This document shows, piece after piece, positions 8,264-16,584 of a DNA stretch of 40,572 nt. This DNA comes from DATAQC01 sp046263055 (GTDB lineage Bacteria; Actinomycetota; Acidimicrobiia; Acidimicrobiales; AC-14), in the NCBI GenBank assembly GCA_046263055.1, contig JBHELO010000042.1, positions 1 through 40,572 on the forward strand, read 5' to 3'. A program made the position numbers and the translations under genes. The number at the start of each line of letters is the position of its first letter. Within the stretch, counting starts at the first letter, position 1. The notes beneath the pieces were generated by a model. It was not told the DNA's origin and ran no database searches. It saw nothing but the letters and a program-made list of their open reading frames with translations.

Positions 8264-9097
8264 GTGCCGGGCCCCAGCGTCTCCCGCCAGGTGGTGCGCA
8301 TCGACGGGGCCGAGCGCCGCACCTGCACCGACTCGGTGGCGGCCGAGGAGCCTCTCGAGATCCGCGTCGGCGGGCGCCCGATGGCCGTCACCATGCGCAC
8401 GCCGGGCGCCGACTTCGAGCTGGCCGCCGGCTTCCTGCTCACCGAGGGCGTCGTCGACTCGGCCGACCAGGTGCGGGCCGTCCGCTACTGCCTGCCGGAG
8501 CACGAGGAGCAGCGCTACAACGTCGTGGACGTGACGGTGGGCGGCGAGGATGGGGGGCGGGCCGCCCCCGATGTCGCTCCCCGCGCCTTTTTCACCACCT
8601 CGTCGTGCGGGTTGTGCGGGCGGGCGAGCATCGACTCGGTGCGGGCCCGGGCCACCCTGGACGTGGCCGACGATCCGTTGCGCCTACCGGTGAGCGTCCT
8701 GTCGGCCCTGCCCGACCGCCTGCGCGACGCCCAGCGGGTGTTCGACCGCACCGGCGGGCTGCACGCCGCCGGCCTGTTCGACGCCTCCGGCCGCCTGGTG
8801 TGCCTCCGCGAGGACGTGGGGCGCCACAACGCCTTCGACAAGGTGATCGGCTGGGCCGCCCTGGGAGGGCGCCTGCCCCTCCGGTCCCATGTGCTGGTGG
8901 CCTCGGGGCGGGCCAGCTTTGAGCTGGCCCAGAAGGCGCTGCTGGCCGGGGTGCCGGCACTGGCGGCGGTGTCTGCACCGTCGAGCCTGGCCGTGGCTCT
9001 GGCCGAGGAGGCGGGCATGACGCTGGTGGGGTTCCTCCGGGGGCCGCGGATGAACGTGTACGCGGGGGCGTCGCGGGTGGTGACGGAGGAACCCTGA
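8264..9097 (+). CDS. fdhD: FdhD, formate dehydrogenase sulfurtransferase
   Basis: 277 aa from GTG 8264. FdhD moves sulfur from IscS-type desulfurase to the bis-MGD cofactor before insertion into FdhA. Family marks: EEPLEIRVGG and a TMRTPG-like stretch near the start, FELAAGFLLTEG, the catalytic CxxC loop SSCGLCGR at about residue 115, and the C-terminal nucleotide-binding part EDVGRHNAFDKVIG and SGRASFELAQKA. It is divergent from fdhA across 68 bp. TAGTAC at 8246-8251 may be its -10, which would make the leader very short; no strong ribosome site is seen before the GTG. Confidence 0.95.
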   Translation: MPGPSVSRQVVRIDGAERRTCTDSVAAEEPLEIRVGGRPMAVTMRTPGADFELAAGFLLTEGVVDSADQVRAVRYCLPEHEEQRYNVVDVTVGGEDGGRAAPDVAPRAFFTTSSCGLCGRASIDSVRARATLDVADDPLRLPVSVLSALPDRLRDAQRVFDRTGGLHAAGLFDASGRLVCLREDVGRHNAFDKVIGWAALGGRLPLRSHVLVASGRASFELAQKALLAGVPALAAVSAPSSLAVALAEEAGMTLVGFLRGPRMNVYAGASRVVTEEP

Positions 9098-9633
9098 GCG
9101 GCTGGCATCCGTGTCGAGACGCTGATATCTGCGCCGTGCAGCTATTGCACACAGGCCGGGCCTATGGTGCAATCGCCGTTGAACACGGGCGCTGCCGTGC
9201 GAACGCCGGGTGCATTGCGAAAATGTGTTCCCGTGCGGCCGCACACCGGTCTGACCAGGAGGAACGTGACCCAGTTCACGCGTCTGCTGCTGCACCATGC
9301 ACCCCCCGGGGGTAGACTCTGGATGCGGTTGAGCTTGCAGCCCGCCCGGAGGAGGGACAGTTCTTCGGGGACGTCGGCTGTGGCGTTCCCGGTGAGCGGT
9401 CCGGCTGCTTCGGCTCGCCATCCTCAGCGTTGTCAGGGAGCCGTGACCACCTCGGAGCAACAAGCTCAGCGGTCAACCGAGCGACGGAACGAACCCGGGT
9501 CGACGAGGGGCAGGCTTTTCGGCTCGGGTGCGTCATCCGAGACGCTCGTCCCGGAGTGGCGGCTGGCCGCCGACCTGCGGTGGTCGAGTGCGCCCGGCAC
9601 CGAGCTCTCCGGCACTGGCCAACGGAGGACGGC
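9098..9633. other. 536-bp stretch between fdhD and the STAS gene
   Basis: No confident gene. It contains the fdhD-distal hairpin, an AGGAGG at 9257-9262 followed by a GTG, a palindrome ACCCCCCGGGGGT at 9301-9313, and an open frame ending at 9637 in GTGA overlap with the STAS start (possible starts GTG 9266 or 9443). The encoded peptide is Ser/Arg/Pro-rich without family features, so I do not call it. It may be a long leader carrying the promoter of the STAS gene. Confidence 0.5.
9145..9174 (+). terminator. Strong nested hairpin downstream of fdhD
   Basis: ATTGCAC (9145-9151) pairs with GTGCAAT (9168-9174), and inside it AGGCC pairs with GGCCT across one base. It lies 48 bp after the fdhD stop. 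No T-tract follows, so it may be a Rho-type pause or protective 3' structure rather than a classical terminator. Confidence 0.5.
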
Positions 9634-9990
9634 GTGACCGACTGCGCCGCTCCCGGTTTCTCGGTGTGCGTCCGCCAAGGTGCCGACCGCACGGTGGTCG
9701 CCCTGGGTGGGGAGCTCGACCTCTACGCCGCCCCCCAGTTGCGGGAGCGGCTGATGGCCCTCACCGACGGCGACGGCCGGGGCGACCTCGTCCTCGACCT
9801 GGCCGAGCTGGCGTTCATCGACTCCACCGGGCTGGGCGTGGTCGTGGAGGCGGCCAAGTCGGCTCGGGCTCGGGGCCGGGACCTGGTGCTCTCCCGCCCG
9901 ACTCCCTCCACCTACAAGGTGCTGGAGATCACCGGCCTGCACCAGGCCCTGCGGGTCGAGAGGACCGCCGCCGCCGTCCCCTCGGCCTGA
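9634..9990 (+). CDS. STAS-domain anti-sigma factor antagonist
   Basis: 118 aa from GTG 9634 with GGAGG (9624-9628) 5 nt upstream; that site overrides longer in-frame starts. It is a single STAS domain like SpoIIAA/RsbV: beta strands around VVALGGELDLYAAPQLRERL and the phospho-acceptor loop LAFIDSTGLGVVVEA, where the Ser of DSTGLG is the residue phosphorylated by anti-sigma kinases. It would act by binding an anti-sigma factor. No partner kinase or sigma gene is adjacent. It is convergent with the CooC-like gene (65-bp gap). Confidence 0.92.
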   Translation: MTDCAAPGFSVCVRQGADRTVVALGGELDLYAAPQLRERLMALTDGDGRGDLVLDLAELAFIDSTGLGVVVEAAKSARARGRDLVLSRPTPSTYKVLEITGLHQALRVERTAAAVPSA

Positions 9991-10054
9991 GGGCCGGGGC
10001 CCGCCCCACCCAGGGGGGCCGGCCGGGCACGGGACCGGGGGCGGAGGCCGGCGG

Positions 10055-10873
10055 TCAGCTCCGGAGGGCGCCGATACGCTCGGCCAGCTGCTCGCGCTGG
10101 CGCTCGAGGGCCCGGCGCTCCTCGTCTGGGTCGTCCACCACGTCGAGGATGCGCCCGACCGCAGCCCACACCTCGGGCGCCTGGTCGGCCGACAGGCCGA
10201 CCCCCTGGCGGTCGACGGCGGGCACCGCCTGGTCGTACGGCACCACGCCGGCGAGGGGGACGCCGTGCTCGGCCGCCACCTCCGCGTAGAAGTCGGCGTC
10301 GGCCGGCATCCGGGCCTTGTTGCCCACGCCGTACATGCGGGGGATTCCCAGCTCCTGGGCCAGGGGGATGGTGCGGGCGGCGGTGAGGATGGACTTGCGG
10401 GTGGGCTCCATCACCATGAGCAGCACGTCGGCGTAGGCGAGGGTCCCGCCTGAGCGGCTCAGGTGCTCCAGGCCGGCCTCCATGTCCACCAGGGTGACGT
10501 CGGCCTCCTCTTCCATGGCCATCCCGAGCAGGCTGCGGATGGTGGCGTGGGAGACGCACGTGCAGCCGGCCCCCGCCTGCTCCACCCGCATGGCGTGCAG
10601 CAGGGTGACGCCGATCGGGGTGCGCAGGCCGTACTCCTCGAGGAGGGCGGCGGGGGTCAAGCGGCCGCCGCCGTCGCCCACCACCAGCGACCGGGGCACA
10701 AGCGGGGCGTTGTCGGCCGTCTCCTCGTCCAGGCCCAGGCTCATGGCCAGGTTCGGGTTGGAGTCGGTGTCGATGGCGACCACCCGCTGGCCTCGGGCGG
10801 CGTAGGTCTGGCAGATCAGTGACGACAGCGTGGTCTTGCCCACGCCGCCCTTGCCCACGATGCCGAGCTTCAC
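10055..10873 (-). CDS. CooC-like metal-carrier ATPase (MinD/ParA-type)
   Basis: 272 aa from GTG 10873 (VKLGIVGKGGVGKTT). It has a deviant Walker A GKGGVGKTT (residues 7-15), the AIDTDSNPNLAMSLGL block that follows it in CooC/MinD ATPases, and a CxC motif GAGCTCVSHATI (Cys104, Cys106). CooC dimers bind nickel or zinc through that CxC and help load Ni into CO dehydrogenase. No CODH gene is in the window, so the client is unknown; the nearby formate dehydrogenase is only a positional hint. The C-terminus is an acidic/basic coiled stretch (DDPDEERRALERQREQL). Its GTG overlaps the upstream small gene stop (GTGA). Confidence 0.87.
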   Translation of the reverse strand: MKLGIVGKGGVGKTTLSSLICQTYAARGQRVVAIDTDSNPNLAMSLGLDEETADNAPLVPRSLVVGDGGGRLTPAALLEEYGLRTPIGVTLLHAMRVEQAGAGCTCVSHATIRSLLGMAMEEEADVTLVDMEAGLEHLSRSGGTLAYADVLLMVMEPTRKSILTAARTIPLAQELGIPRMYGVGNKARMPADADFYAEVAAEHGVPLAGVVPYDQAVPAVDRQGVGLSADQAPEVWAAVGRILDVVDDPDEERRALERQREQLAERIGALRS

Positions 10874-11040
10874 GACCGGCTCCCGGCGGCGGCCGACCGC
10901 CGGTCGAGCTCGGCCTGGCGGGCCTCCAGGCGACGGAGCTCCTCGTGCACCGGGGCGGGCCCGGGCGGCTGGCAGCACCCGCAGCCGGCGTCGCCGGCGC
11001 TGGGAGGGGACGCCTCGTGTGCCACGTGGGTGTCGGCCAT
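10870..11040 (-). CDS. 56-aa Cys-motif small protein coupled to the CooC-like gene
   Basis: Small gene from ATG 11040 with AAGGAG 6 nt upstream, an excellent site. The protein begins MADTHVAHEAS, has a single CGCC cluster (residues 20-23, GDAGCGCCQPPGP) and ends in a charged helix (HEELRRLEARQAELDRRSA). Its TGA overlaps the GTG of the CooC-like ATPase by 4 bp, so the two are translated together. I do not recognise the family. The CGCC motif next to a CxC metal-carrier ATPase suggests a metal-binding or Fe-S-donating partner; this is inference. Confidence 0.72.
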   Translation of the reverse strand: MADTHVAHEASPPSAGDAGCGCCQPPGPAPVHEELRRLEARQAELDRRSAAAGSRS

Positions 11041-11329
11041 GTGCCGCTCCTTTCCGTTTCCGGCTGGTGCCCAGCCTACCGCCGAGCGGGCGAATCGACG
11101 GCCCGGAGTCGCGGCTCAGGAGCGCTTGCTTGAGTTGGCACAGCGTCATATGGGTCGTGCCGTGCGGGGAGGGATGGGACGGGCCTGGGCGCCTGGCGCG
11201 GGAGCGGGGGTGCTGCGGCACGTGGGTGGTGACCGGCGAGGGCAACGTCGCCGCCCTGGCCACGCACGAGGGTGCGGGGGCCACGGCTGAGACCGGGCAG
11301 GTGGTGCCGGCCTGGGACCGTCAGGCTGC
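11041..11329. other. Spacer between livGF and the small Cys gene
   Basis: 289 bp holding no credible gene; open frames are Arg/Pro-rich shadows. It includes the ribosome site of the 56-aa gene. A promoter for the small gene may lie here (TAGGCT near 11074-11079 as a weak -10), otherwise it is the tail of the Liv operon. Confidence 0.5.
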
Positions 11330-12985
11330 TCAGCCGCCGAGGTAGGCGCGTTGCACGCCCGGGTCCTGGCGGAGCTCGGCGGCCGGGCCGGCGAGGATGA
11401 CCCGACCGGTCTCCAGCACGTAGGCCCGCGACGCCAGCTCCAGGGCCCGGTAGGCGTTCTGCTCGACCAGGAGCACGGTGATCCCGTCGGCGTGGATCTC
11501 CTCGATGACCTCGAAGATCGTCTCCACCAGGCGGGGGGCGAGGCCGAGGGACGGCTCGTCGAGGAGCAGCATCCGGGGCCGGGCCACCAGTCCCCGGACG
11601 ATGGCCAGAACCTGCTGCTCGCCGCCCGAGAGCTGGCCGGCAAGGAGGTCCCGGCGCTCGCCCAGGATGGGAAAGCGCTCCTCGAAGGCGGCGATGTCGG
11701 CGGCCACCGCCGCCCGGTCGCGACGGCACCAGGCGCCCAGCTCCAGGTTCTCCCGTACGGTCAGGCGAGCCAGGATCTCCCGGCCCTCGGGCACCTGGAC
11801 CAGGCCGGAGCCGACGATGCGCGACGGCGAGGCGGCCAGGAGGTCGAGGCCGGCGAAGGCGGCCCGCCCGGCGCGAGCCTTGACCAGGCCCGACAGGGTG
11901 TTGAGGGCGGTGGACTTGCCCGCCCCGTTGCCCCCGATGAGGGCCACGACCTCCCCTTCGGCTACCGAGAACGACACGCCCTCGAGGGCCCGCACCGCCC
12001 CGTAGCGGACGTCCAGGTCCTCGGCCTCGAGCAGTACCGGCCCCCCGCCGGCGGCCGCCGGTCCGAGCGGTGCGGCCCGGGCGCCGTCGGCCTCGGCCGG
12101 CGCCACGCCGTCGGTGGGGAGACCGGCCGGGCTGGTCGCCGCCGGACTCGCCGCCGCCGGACTCGCCGCCGCCGGGGCCTCCGCCCCGCCCGCCCCGGAC
12201 TCGCCGGCGGCAGTGGCCCGGGTGCCGAGGTAGGCGGTGAGCACGGCGGGGTCGGCGGCCACGTCCTGGGGCGCGCCCTCGGCGATCAGGCGCCCGAAGT
12301 CCAGCACCGCCAGGCGGTCGCAGGCCGACATCACCAGGCGCATGTCGTGGTCGATGAGCAACACGGTGAGGCCGCCGGCCCGCAGGTCGGCCAGGAGCGA
12401 GCGGATGCCGTCCTTCTCGGCCGGGTTCATGCCCGCGCTGGGCTCGTCGAGCACCAGGAACCGGGGCCGGAGGGCCAGGGCCCTGGCGATCTCCAGCCGC
12501 CGTTGGTCGCCGTAAGCCAGGGTGGCGGCCCGGCGGTCGCCGTCGGCGTCGGGGTCGAGGCCGACGAGGGCCAGCAGCCGGCGGGCCTCCTCCTGGCGGT
12601 CGGCGGCCGCCCGCCGCCGGCCGGGAAGGAGCAGCACCTGGCCGAGGGTGTCGGACGGCCGGTTGGCGTGCATGCCGGCCACCACGTTCTCCACCGCCGT
12701 CAGGTCCCGGTAGAGGCGCAGGTTCTGGAAGGTGCGCGCCACGCCCAGGCCGGCGATGGCGTGGGGTGGGCGACCGTCCACCCGCTGCCCGGCGAAGGAG
12801 ACCGACCCGCCGTCGGGCCGCAGGTACCCGGTCACCAGGTTGACGAGGGTGGTCTTGCCGGCACCGTTGGGGCCGATGAGGCCGCACACGGCGCCCTCGG
12901 CCACGTCGAGGGACACGCCGTCGACGGCCCGCACGCCACCGAAGTGGCGGCGGACGTCAGACAGCCGTAGCAGGGGGCTGGGCAC
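11330..12985 (-). CDS. Fused LivG-LivF ABC ATPases (branched-chain amino acid type)
   Basis: 551 aa from GTG 12985. It holds two complete ABC ATPase domains that are normally separate proteins. N-terminal LivG-like half: Walker A GPNGAGKTT (~38-46), Q-loop region GVARTFQNLRLY, signature LAYGDQRRLEIARAL, Walker B RFLVLDEPSAGMNP, H-loop IDHDM. C-terminal LivF-like half: GGNGAGKST, VPEGREIL, LSGGEQQVLAIVRGL, MLLLDEPSLGLAP. An Ala/Pro/Ser linker of ~70 residues joins them, with tandem copies of AAASPAA. It powers import through LivH/LivM. Its start overlaps livM by 29 bp. Confidence 0.93.
   Translation of the reverse strand: MPSPLLRLSDVRRHFGGVRAVDGVSLDVAEGAVCGLIGPNGAGKTTLVNLVTGYLRPDGGSVSFAGQRVDGRPPHAIAGLGVARTFQNLRLYRDLTAVENVVAGMHANRPSDTLGQVLLLPGRRRAAADRQEEARRLLALVGLDPDADGDRRAATLAYGDQRRLEIARALALRPRFLVLDEPSAGMNPAEKDGIRSLLADLRAGGLTVLLIDHDMRLVMSACDRLAVLDFGRLIAEGAPQDVAADPAVLTAYLGTRATAAGESGAGGAEAPAAASPAAASPAATSPAGLPTDGVAPAEADGARAAPLGPAAAGGGPVLLEAEDLDVRYGAVRALEGVSFSVAEGEVVALIGGNGAGKSTALNTLSGLVKARAGRAAFAGLDLLAASPSRIVGSGLVQVPEGREILARLTVRENLELGAWCRRDRAAVAADIAAFEERFPILGERRDLLAGQLSGGEQQVLAIVRGLVARPRMLLLDEPSLGLAPRLVETIFEVIEEIHADGITVLLVEQNAYRALELASRAYVLETGRVILAGPAAELRQDPGVQRAYLGG
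12137..12178. repeat. Tandem 12-15-bp repeats in the livGF linker
   Basis: GCCGCCGGACTC-type units repeat about three times and encode the AAASPAA-like linker. This fits slippage-driven lengthening of the hinge between the fused ATPases. Confidence 0.6.
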
Positions 12986-13877
12986 GGGCTCGTCGCCGGG
13001 GCCACCAGGCGGGACGACCGAGCGAGACCCGGCGCCCGACGATGCCCTGGGGCCGGAAGACCATCACCGCGATGAGCACCAGGCCGGCCACTACGTCGCG
13101 CCAGGCGGCCGCCGACCGGATGATCTCGGGCAGGGAGGTGAGGAGGACCGCCCCCACCACCGGCCCGATCACGGTGGCCACGCCGCCCACCACCGCGAAG
13201 ACGAGGACCAGCACGGCCCGGTTGAAGGCGTACTCGGTGGGGTCGATGAAGAAGTTGAGGTGGGCGTCGAGGCCGCCGGCGTAGCCGGCCAGCACCGCCC
13301 CCAGCACGAAGGCGGCCAGCTTGTGGCCGGCCACGTTCACGGCGTTGCTGGAGGCGGCCAGCTCGTCCTCCCGGATTGCCGCCCACGCCTGGCCCATCCG
13401 GGTGGTGGTCAGGCGCCAGCACACCCAGGCGAGGACGGCCACCGACAGCCAGACGGCGGCGATGCCTCCCGACGGCGACGCCCCGGGGTTGGTGAGGCCC
13501 TGGCCCTTGCCGGTGATGCCCAGGTTGAGGATGACGCCGAACCGGATGGCCTCGCCGAAGCCCACGGTGGCGATGGCCAGGAACACCCCCCGCAGGCGCA
13601 GCACGGGAAGCCCGATGACCACCCCCACGCCGCCTGCCAGCAGGGCGCCGGCCGCCACGTTGACGGCCAGCGGGGTGTGCAGGTGGATGGCCAGGATCAC
13701 CGACGTGTAGCCGCCGATGGCCATGAACCCCACGTTGGCCAGCGTCAACTGGCCGGAGTAGAGGGTCACCCAGATGGAGATGCCGAGGAGGGCGTTGACC
13801 CCGCACTGGGCCACCAGGAGCTGGTGGGCGCGGTAGAAGCCCATCGGGTCGGTGAGCAGCTCGCGCAGGAAGCTCAC
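12957..13877 (-). CDS. livM: LivM-type branched-chain amino acid ABC permease
   Basis: 306 aa from GTG 13877. Multi-spanning permease with LivM features: GQLTLANVGFMAIGGYTSVIL near residue 43 (family block GQxSxGxxxFxxIGAY), VLRLRGVFLAIATVGFGEAIR, GMGxxWxxIRE-like MGQAWAAIREDELAA, and VVGGVATVIGPVVGAVLLTSLPEI before the conserved end VFRPQGIVGR. It pairs with LivH to form the membrane channel. Overlaps livGF; 70 bp separate it from the upstream NTPase-like gene. Confidence 0.93.
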   Translation of the reverse strand: MSFLRELLTDPMGFYRAHQLLVAQCGVNALLGISIWVTLYSGQLTLANVGFMAIGGYTSVILAIHLHTPLAVNVAAGALLAGGVGVVIGLPVLRLRGVFLAIATVGFGEAIRFGVILNLGITGKGQGLTNPGASPSGGIAAVWLSVAVLAWVCWRLTTTRMGQAWAAIREDELAASSNAVNVAGHKLAAFVLGAVLAGYAGGLDAHLNFFIDPTEYAFNRAVLVLVFAVVGGVATVIGPVVGAVLLTSLPEIIRSAAAWRDVVAGLVLIAVMVFRPQGIVGRRVSLGRPAWWPRRRARAQPPATAV

Positions 13878-13947
13878 GGCCGGCCGACGCTAGTGCCGGT
13901 GCTCCCGGCCGCGCCCGGTGGCCCTCCCGAGGTGTGGGCGCGGCCGG

Positions 13948-16584
13948 TCACGTGAAGCCGACGGTGGTCGTCGCCCCGTTGTCGACGAGGTCGGGATCGG
14001 GGCTCGAGGTGGTGGCGGTGGCGGTAACGGCGGCCGTGGAGCCGGGCGGGCCCGTGGCCTGCACGGACAGCGAGGCGGTGACGCCGGGGGCCAGGTTGCC
14101 CAGCGTGCACACCAGGCCGATGCACCGGGAGTCGAGGAGGACCGTCGCCGGCGCCGTGCTGGTGATGCTGACGATCACGCCGGTGGCCACCGAGGGGCCC
14201 TGGTTGGCCACGTTGACGGTGAGCAGGCAGGAGCCCGGCACACACGACGCCGTCCGGGCGGCCATGGTCACGTCGGCCGCCGCCGGGACGGTGGTGGAGG
14301 TGGTCGACGAGGTGGACGTGGTCGAGCTGGGAGGGACGGTGTCCGGGCTGACGCCGGTGCCACCGAGGCCGACGTCGACCCCCGGTGACCCCACGTGGAG
14401 CACGGCGCCCTGGTCTCCGGCGGTCTGGGGTGCGAAGGTGACCGTCACCGGACAGGTCTGGCCGCCGGGCGGAGCGTCGGTGCAGTGGCCCACGCTGGCC
14501 GTGAAGGCGTCCGGGGGAGCGGTGCCGGGGACCACCGAGGCGTCGCCCACGGGGGAGCCGCTGGAGGCCACGACCACCGTGCGGGTGACGGCCGAGCCGA
14601 GGGCCACCGGCCCGAAGTCCAGGTGGTCGGGCGACGCGGTGACGGTCGGCCCCGGGGCCCGGCCCTGGCCCGAGAGGGCGACGGTGTACAGCCGGCTCCC
14701 GACCCGCAGCCGCAGGTCGGCCTGGCGGTCGCCGGGGGCGGTGGGGGAGAACCCCACGTCCAGGGCACAGCTGGCGGCCGGGGCCACCGTGCCCGCGCAG
14801 TGGTCGGTGGCCACCGCGTAGTCGCCGGCGGCGGGTCCGACCACGCCGTCCACCGCCACGCCCGCCGACGAGTGGCCTCGGTTCACGACCACCACCGGGC
14901 GGCTCGGCCCCGTCCCGTGCATGTCCTCCAGCCCGAAGTCGAGGGCCACCGGTCCGACGCTCACGGCCGCGGTTCCCGACCGCTTGCCGACCGCCAGGGC
15001 GACGCCGGCCGCCACGATCGCCAGCAGGGCGACGATGATGGCGGCCATTACGGCGCGCCGCCGGCCGCCGCCGGGGGCCGGCTCGACCGCCGGCGACGAC
15101 CCGGCGGCCACCGCCACCCCGGCGGCGGTGGCCGGAGGGACGCCGGGCGGCGGGAGGGGCGGCGGGGGACGGTCGAGGCAGGCCAGGTTGTGCCGGGTGG
15201 CGTCGGCGCCGGCCCGGTCGTGGGCGAACTCCCGAAGGCGCAGGGCCTCCTCCAGGTGCAGGCGGGCAGCGGTGGGGTCGCCCAGGCACAGGGCGCGGGT
15301 GCCGAGCTGGTGCAGGGCCCGGGCCTCCGAGGCCGTGTCGCCCACGGCCCGGGCGGCGTCCAGCTGGGCCCGCAGCACCCGGGCCCACGCCCCCCAGCGG
15401 CTACCTACGGCCAGGGCCTCCTCGGCCGCCCCCGCCACCCGGAGCACAGCCCGCCAGTCCCGGTCGCCGGCGGCGGCGTCGAGCACCGCCAAGACCGCGG
15501 CCACCTCCTCCACCAGCGGCGGCGGTACTCCCGACTGGCCGGTCCGGCTGCCGAGGGCCACCAGGTGGTCGGCTAGGGCGGCCCGCCCGGACCGTGCGTC
15601 CGCCGGCCGGGGAAGGTCGGCGGCGGCTCGGGCCCGGGACCCGTCGGAGGCCACCAGCCCGGCCGCCGCCAGGCGTTCGACGGGCCCGGCGGTGTCGGCC
15701 ACGCCGGTCACCTCGGAGAGCGAGCGCAGGCCCAGGCCGCCGGGCGATGCCGCCCGGAGGGTGTCGAGCACCACCGTCTCGTCGGGGGGGCGACCGTGCG
15801 TCAGGCGGTCGATCAGGGCGTCGCCCAGGGGCCCCCCGCCCAGGGCGGCGACGGTGTCGCCCACCGATGTCTTGGCGGCCACCACCGCCGCCAGCCGGAC
15901 GACGGACCGCGGGGTGCCGTCCGTCGCCCGGCAGGCGGCCAGCGCCCCGGCGCGCTCGTCTCCGGCCAGCTCCCGGCCCAGCCGGCTTTCCAGCAGGGCC
16001 ACCGCGGCGTCGTCGCCCAGCCCGCCGAGCGCCGTCACCCGGGCGCCGGCGGGAGCCGTTGGTGAGGTGACGGCGAGGGTGGCCTCGGGCAGGGCGCGGC
16101 CCAGAGTCTCCACGTCGGCCGCCGTCGGGCCGACGCCGTCCAGCGCCAGGAGGCCACGGACTGGCCGCAGGGCACGGTCGACCTGGGCGTCGGTCGGCCT
16201 GAAGGCGGCGTCGCACTCCATGACCGCCTCGTAGAGCACCTGGAGGACGTCGGCCACCGGCCACCCGCCCACCGCCCGGTACAGCACGGTCTGGCCGTCG
16301 TCGGGAGCGGTGGCGGCCAGGTGGCGGAGGAGCGTGGTGGTGCCGGCGCCCGGTGAGCCGACCAGGGCGACGGTGGTGGAGGGCGCCAGGGCGGCGCCGG
16401 CCTCGGCCGCCTCGGCCTCCCGTCCGATGAGCTCGGGCGGCGGGAGGGGCCGGCGGTCCAGCGGCTGGGGACGGGGGCGAGGGACCGGGACTGCCTCCGG
16501 CGGTGAGGCGTAGACCACTGCGCCGGCGTCGACCTCGAAGCGGACCGTGGAGCTGCCGACTGCGAGCTGCCGGCTCCCCGGCAC
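13948..16584 (-). CDS. Membrane P-loop NTPase-like protein with Ig-like ectodomain
   Basis: 878 aa from GTG 16584, directly abutting the livH stop. Residues ~50-330 resemble a STAND/AAA ATPase (LIGREAEAAEAG, then VALVGSPGAGTTTLLRHL), but the Walker A Lys is Thr; a LLALDG Walker B-like strand is at ~145-150. Helical TPR-like repeats follow (~380-470), then a Pro-rich linker, one TM helix at ~512-534 (after GGGRRR) and an outside part with two ASPM/Hydin-like Ig repeats (VGPVALDFG...; ASPDHLDFGPVALG...), a Ser/Thr linker and a DUF11-like domain. Cys pairs sit in the ectodomain. Topology: NTPase in, Ig domains out. Possibly a sensor or scaffold; no specific function recognised. Its place between livH and livM is unexpected. 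Confidence 0.85.
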   Translation of the reverse strand: MPGSRQLAVGSSTVRFEVDAGAVVYASPPEAVPVPRPRPQPLDRRPLPPPELIGREAEAAEAGAALAPSTTVALVGSPGAGTTTLLRHLAATAPDDGQTVLYRAVGGWPVADVLQVLYEAVMECDAAFRPTDAQVDRALRPVRGLLALDGVGPTAADVETLGRALPEATLAVTSPTAPAGARVTALGGLGDDAAVALLESRLGRELAGDERAGALAACRATDGTPRSVVRLAAVVAAKTSVGDTVAALGGGPLGDALIDRLTHGRPPDETVVLDTLRAASPGGLGLRSLSEVTGVADTAGPVERLAAAGLVASDGSRARAAADLPRPADARSGRAALADHLVALGSRTGQSGVPPPLVEEVAAVLAVLDAAAGDRDWRAVLRVAGAAEEALAVGSRWGAWARVLRAQLDAARAVGDTASEARALHQLGTRALCLGDPTAARLHLEEALRLREFAHDRAGADATRHNLACLDRPPPPLPPPGVPPATAAGVAVAAGSSPAVEPAPGGGRRRAVMAAIIVALLAIVAAGVALAVGKRSGTAAVSVGPVALDFGLEDMHGTGPSRPVVVVNRGHSSAGVAVDGVVGPAAGDYAVATDHCAGTVAPAASCALDVGFSPTAPGDRQADLRLRVGSRLYTVALSGQGRAPGPTVTASPDHLDFGPVALGSAVTRTVVVASSGSPVGDASVVPGTAPPDAFTASVGHCTDAPPGGQTCPVTVTFAPQTAGDQGAVLHVGSPGVDVGLGGTGVSPDTVPPSSTTSTSSTTSTTVPAAADVTMAARTASCVPGSCLLTVNVANQGPSVATGVIVSITSTAPATVLLDSRCIGLVCTLGNLAPGVTASLSVQATGPPGSTAAVTATATTSSPDPDLVDNGATTTVGFT

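Noticed and set aside
5130..8534. Very long plus-strand open frame opposite fdhA
   Set aside because: Low-complexity Gly/Val/His-rich translation antisense to a strongly conserved enzyme; typical of high-GC codon bias.
9266..9637. Possible small gene ending in GTGA overlap with the STAS start (GTG 9266 or 9443)
   Set aside because: Stop/start overlap is suggestive, but the peptide is Ser/Arg/Pro-rich with no recognisable fold, and the ribosome sites are poorly spaced.
10055..11284. Longer 409-aa version of the CooC-like protein
   Set aside because: The upstream extension is Arg/Pro-rich and overlaps the coupled 56-aa gene; VKLGIVGKGG is the natural ATPase start.
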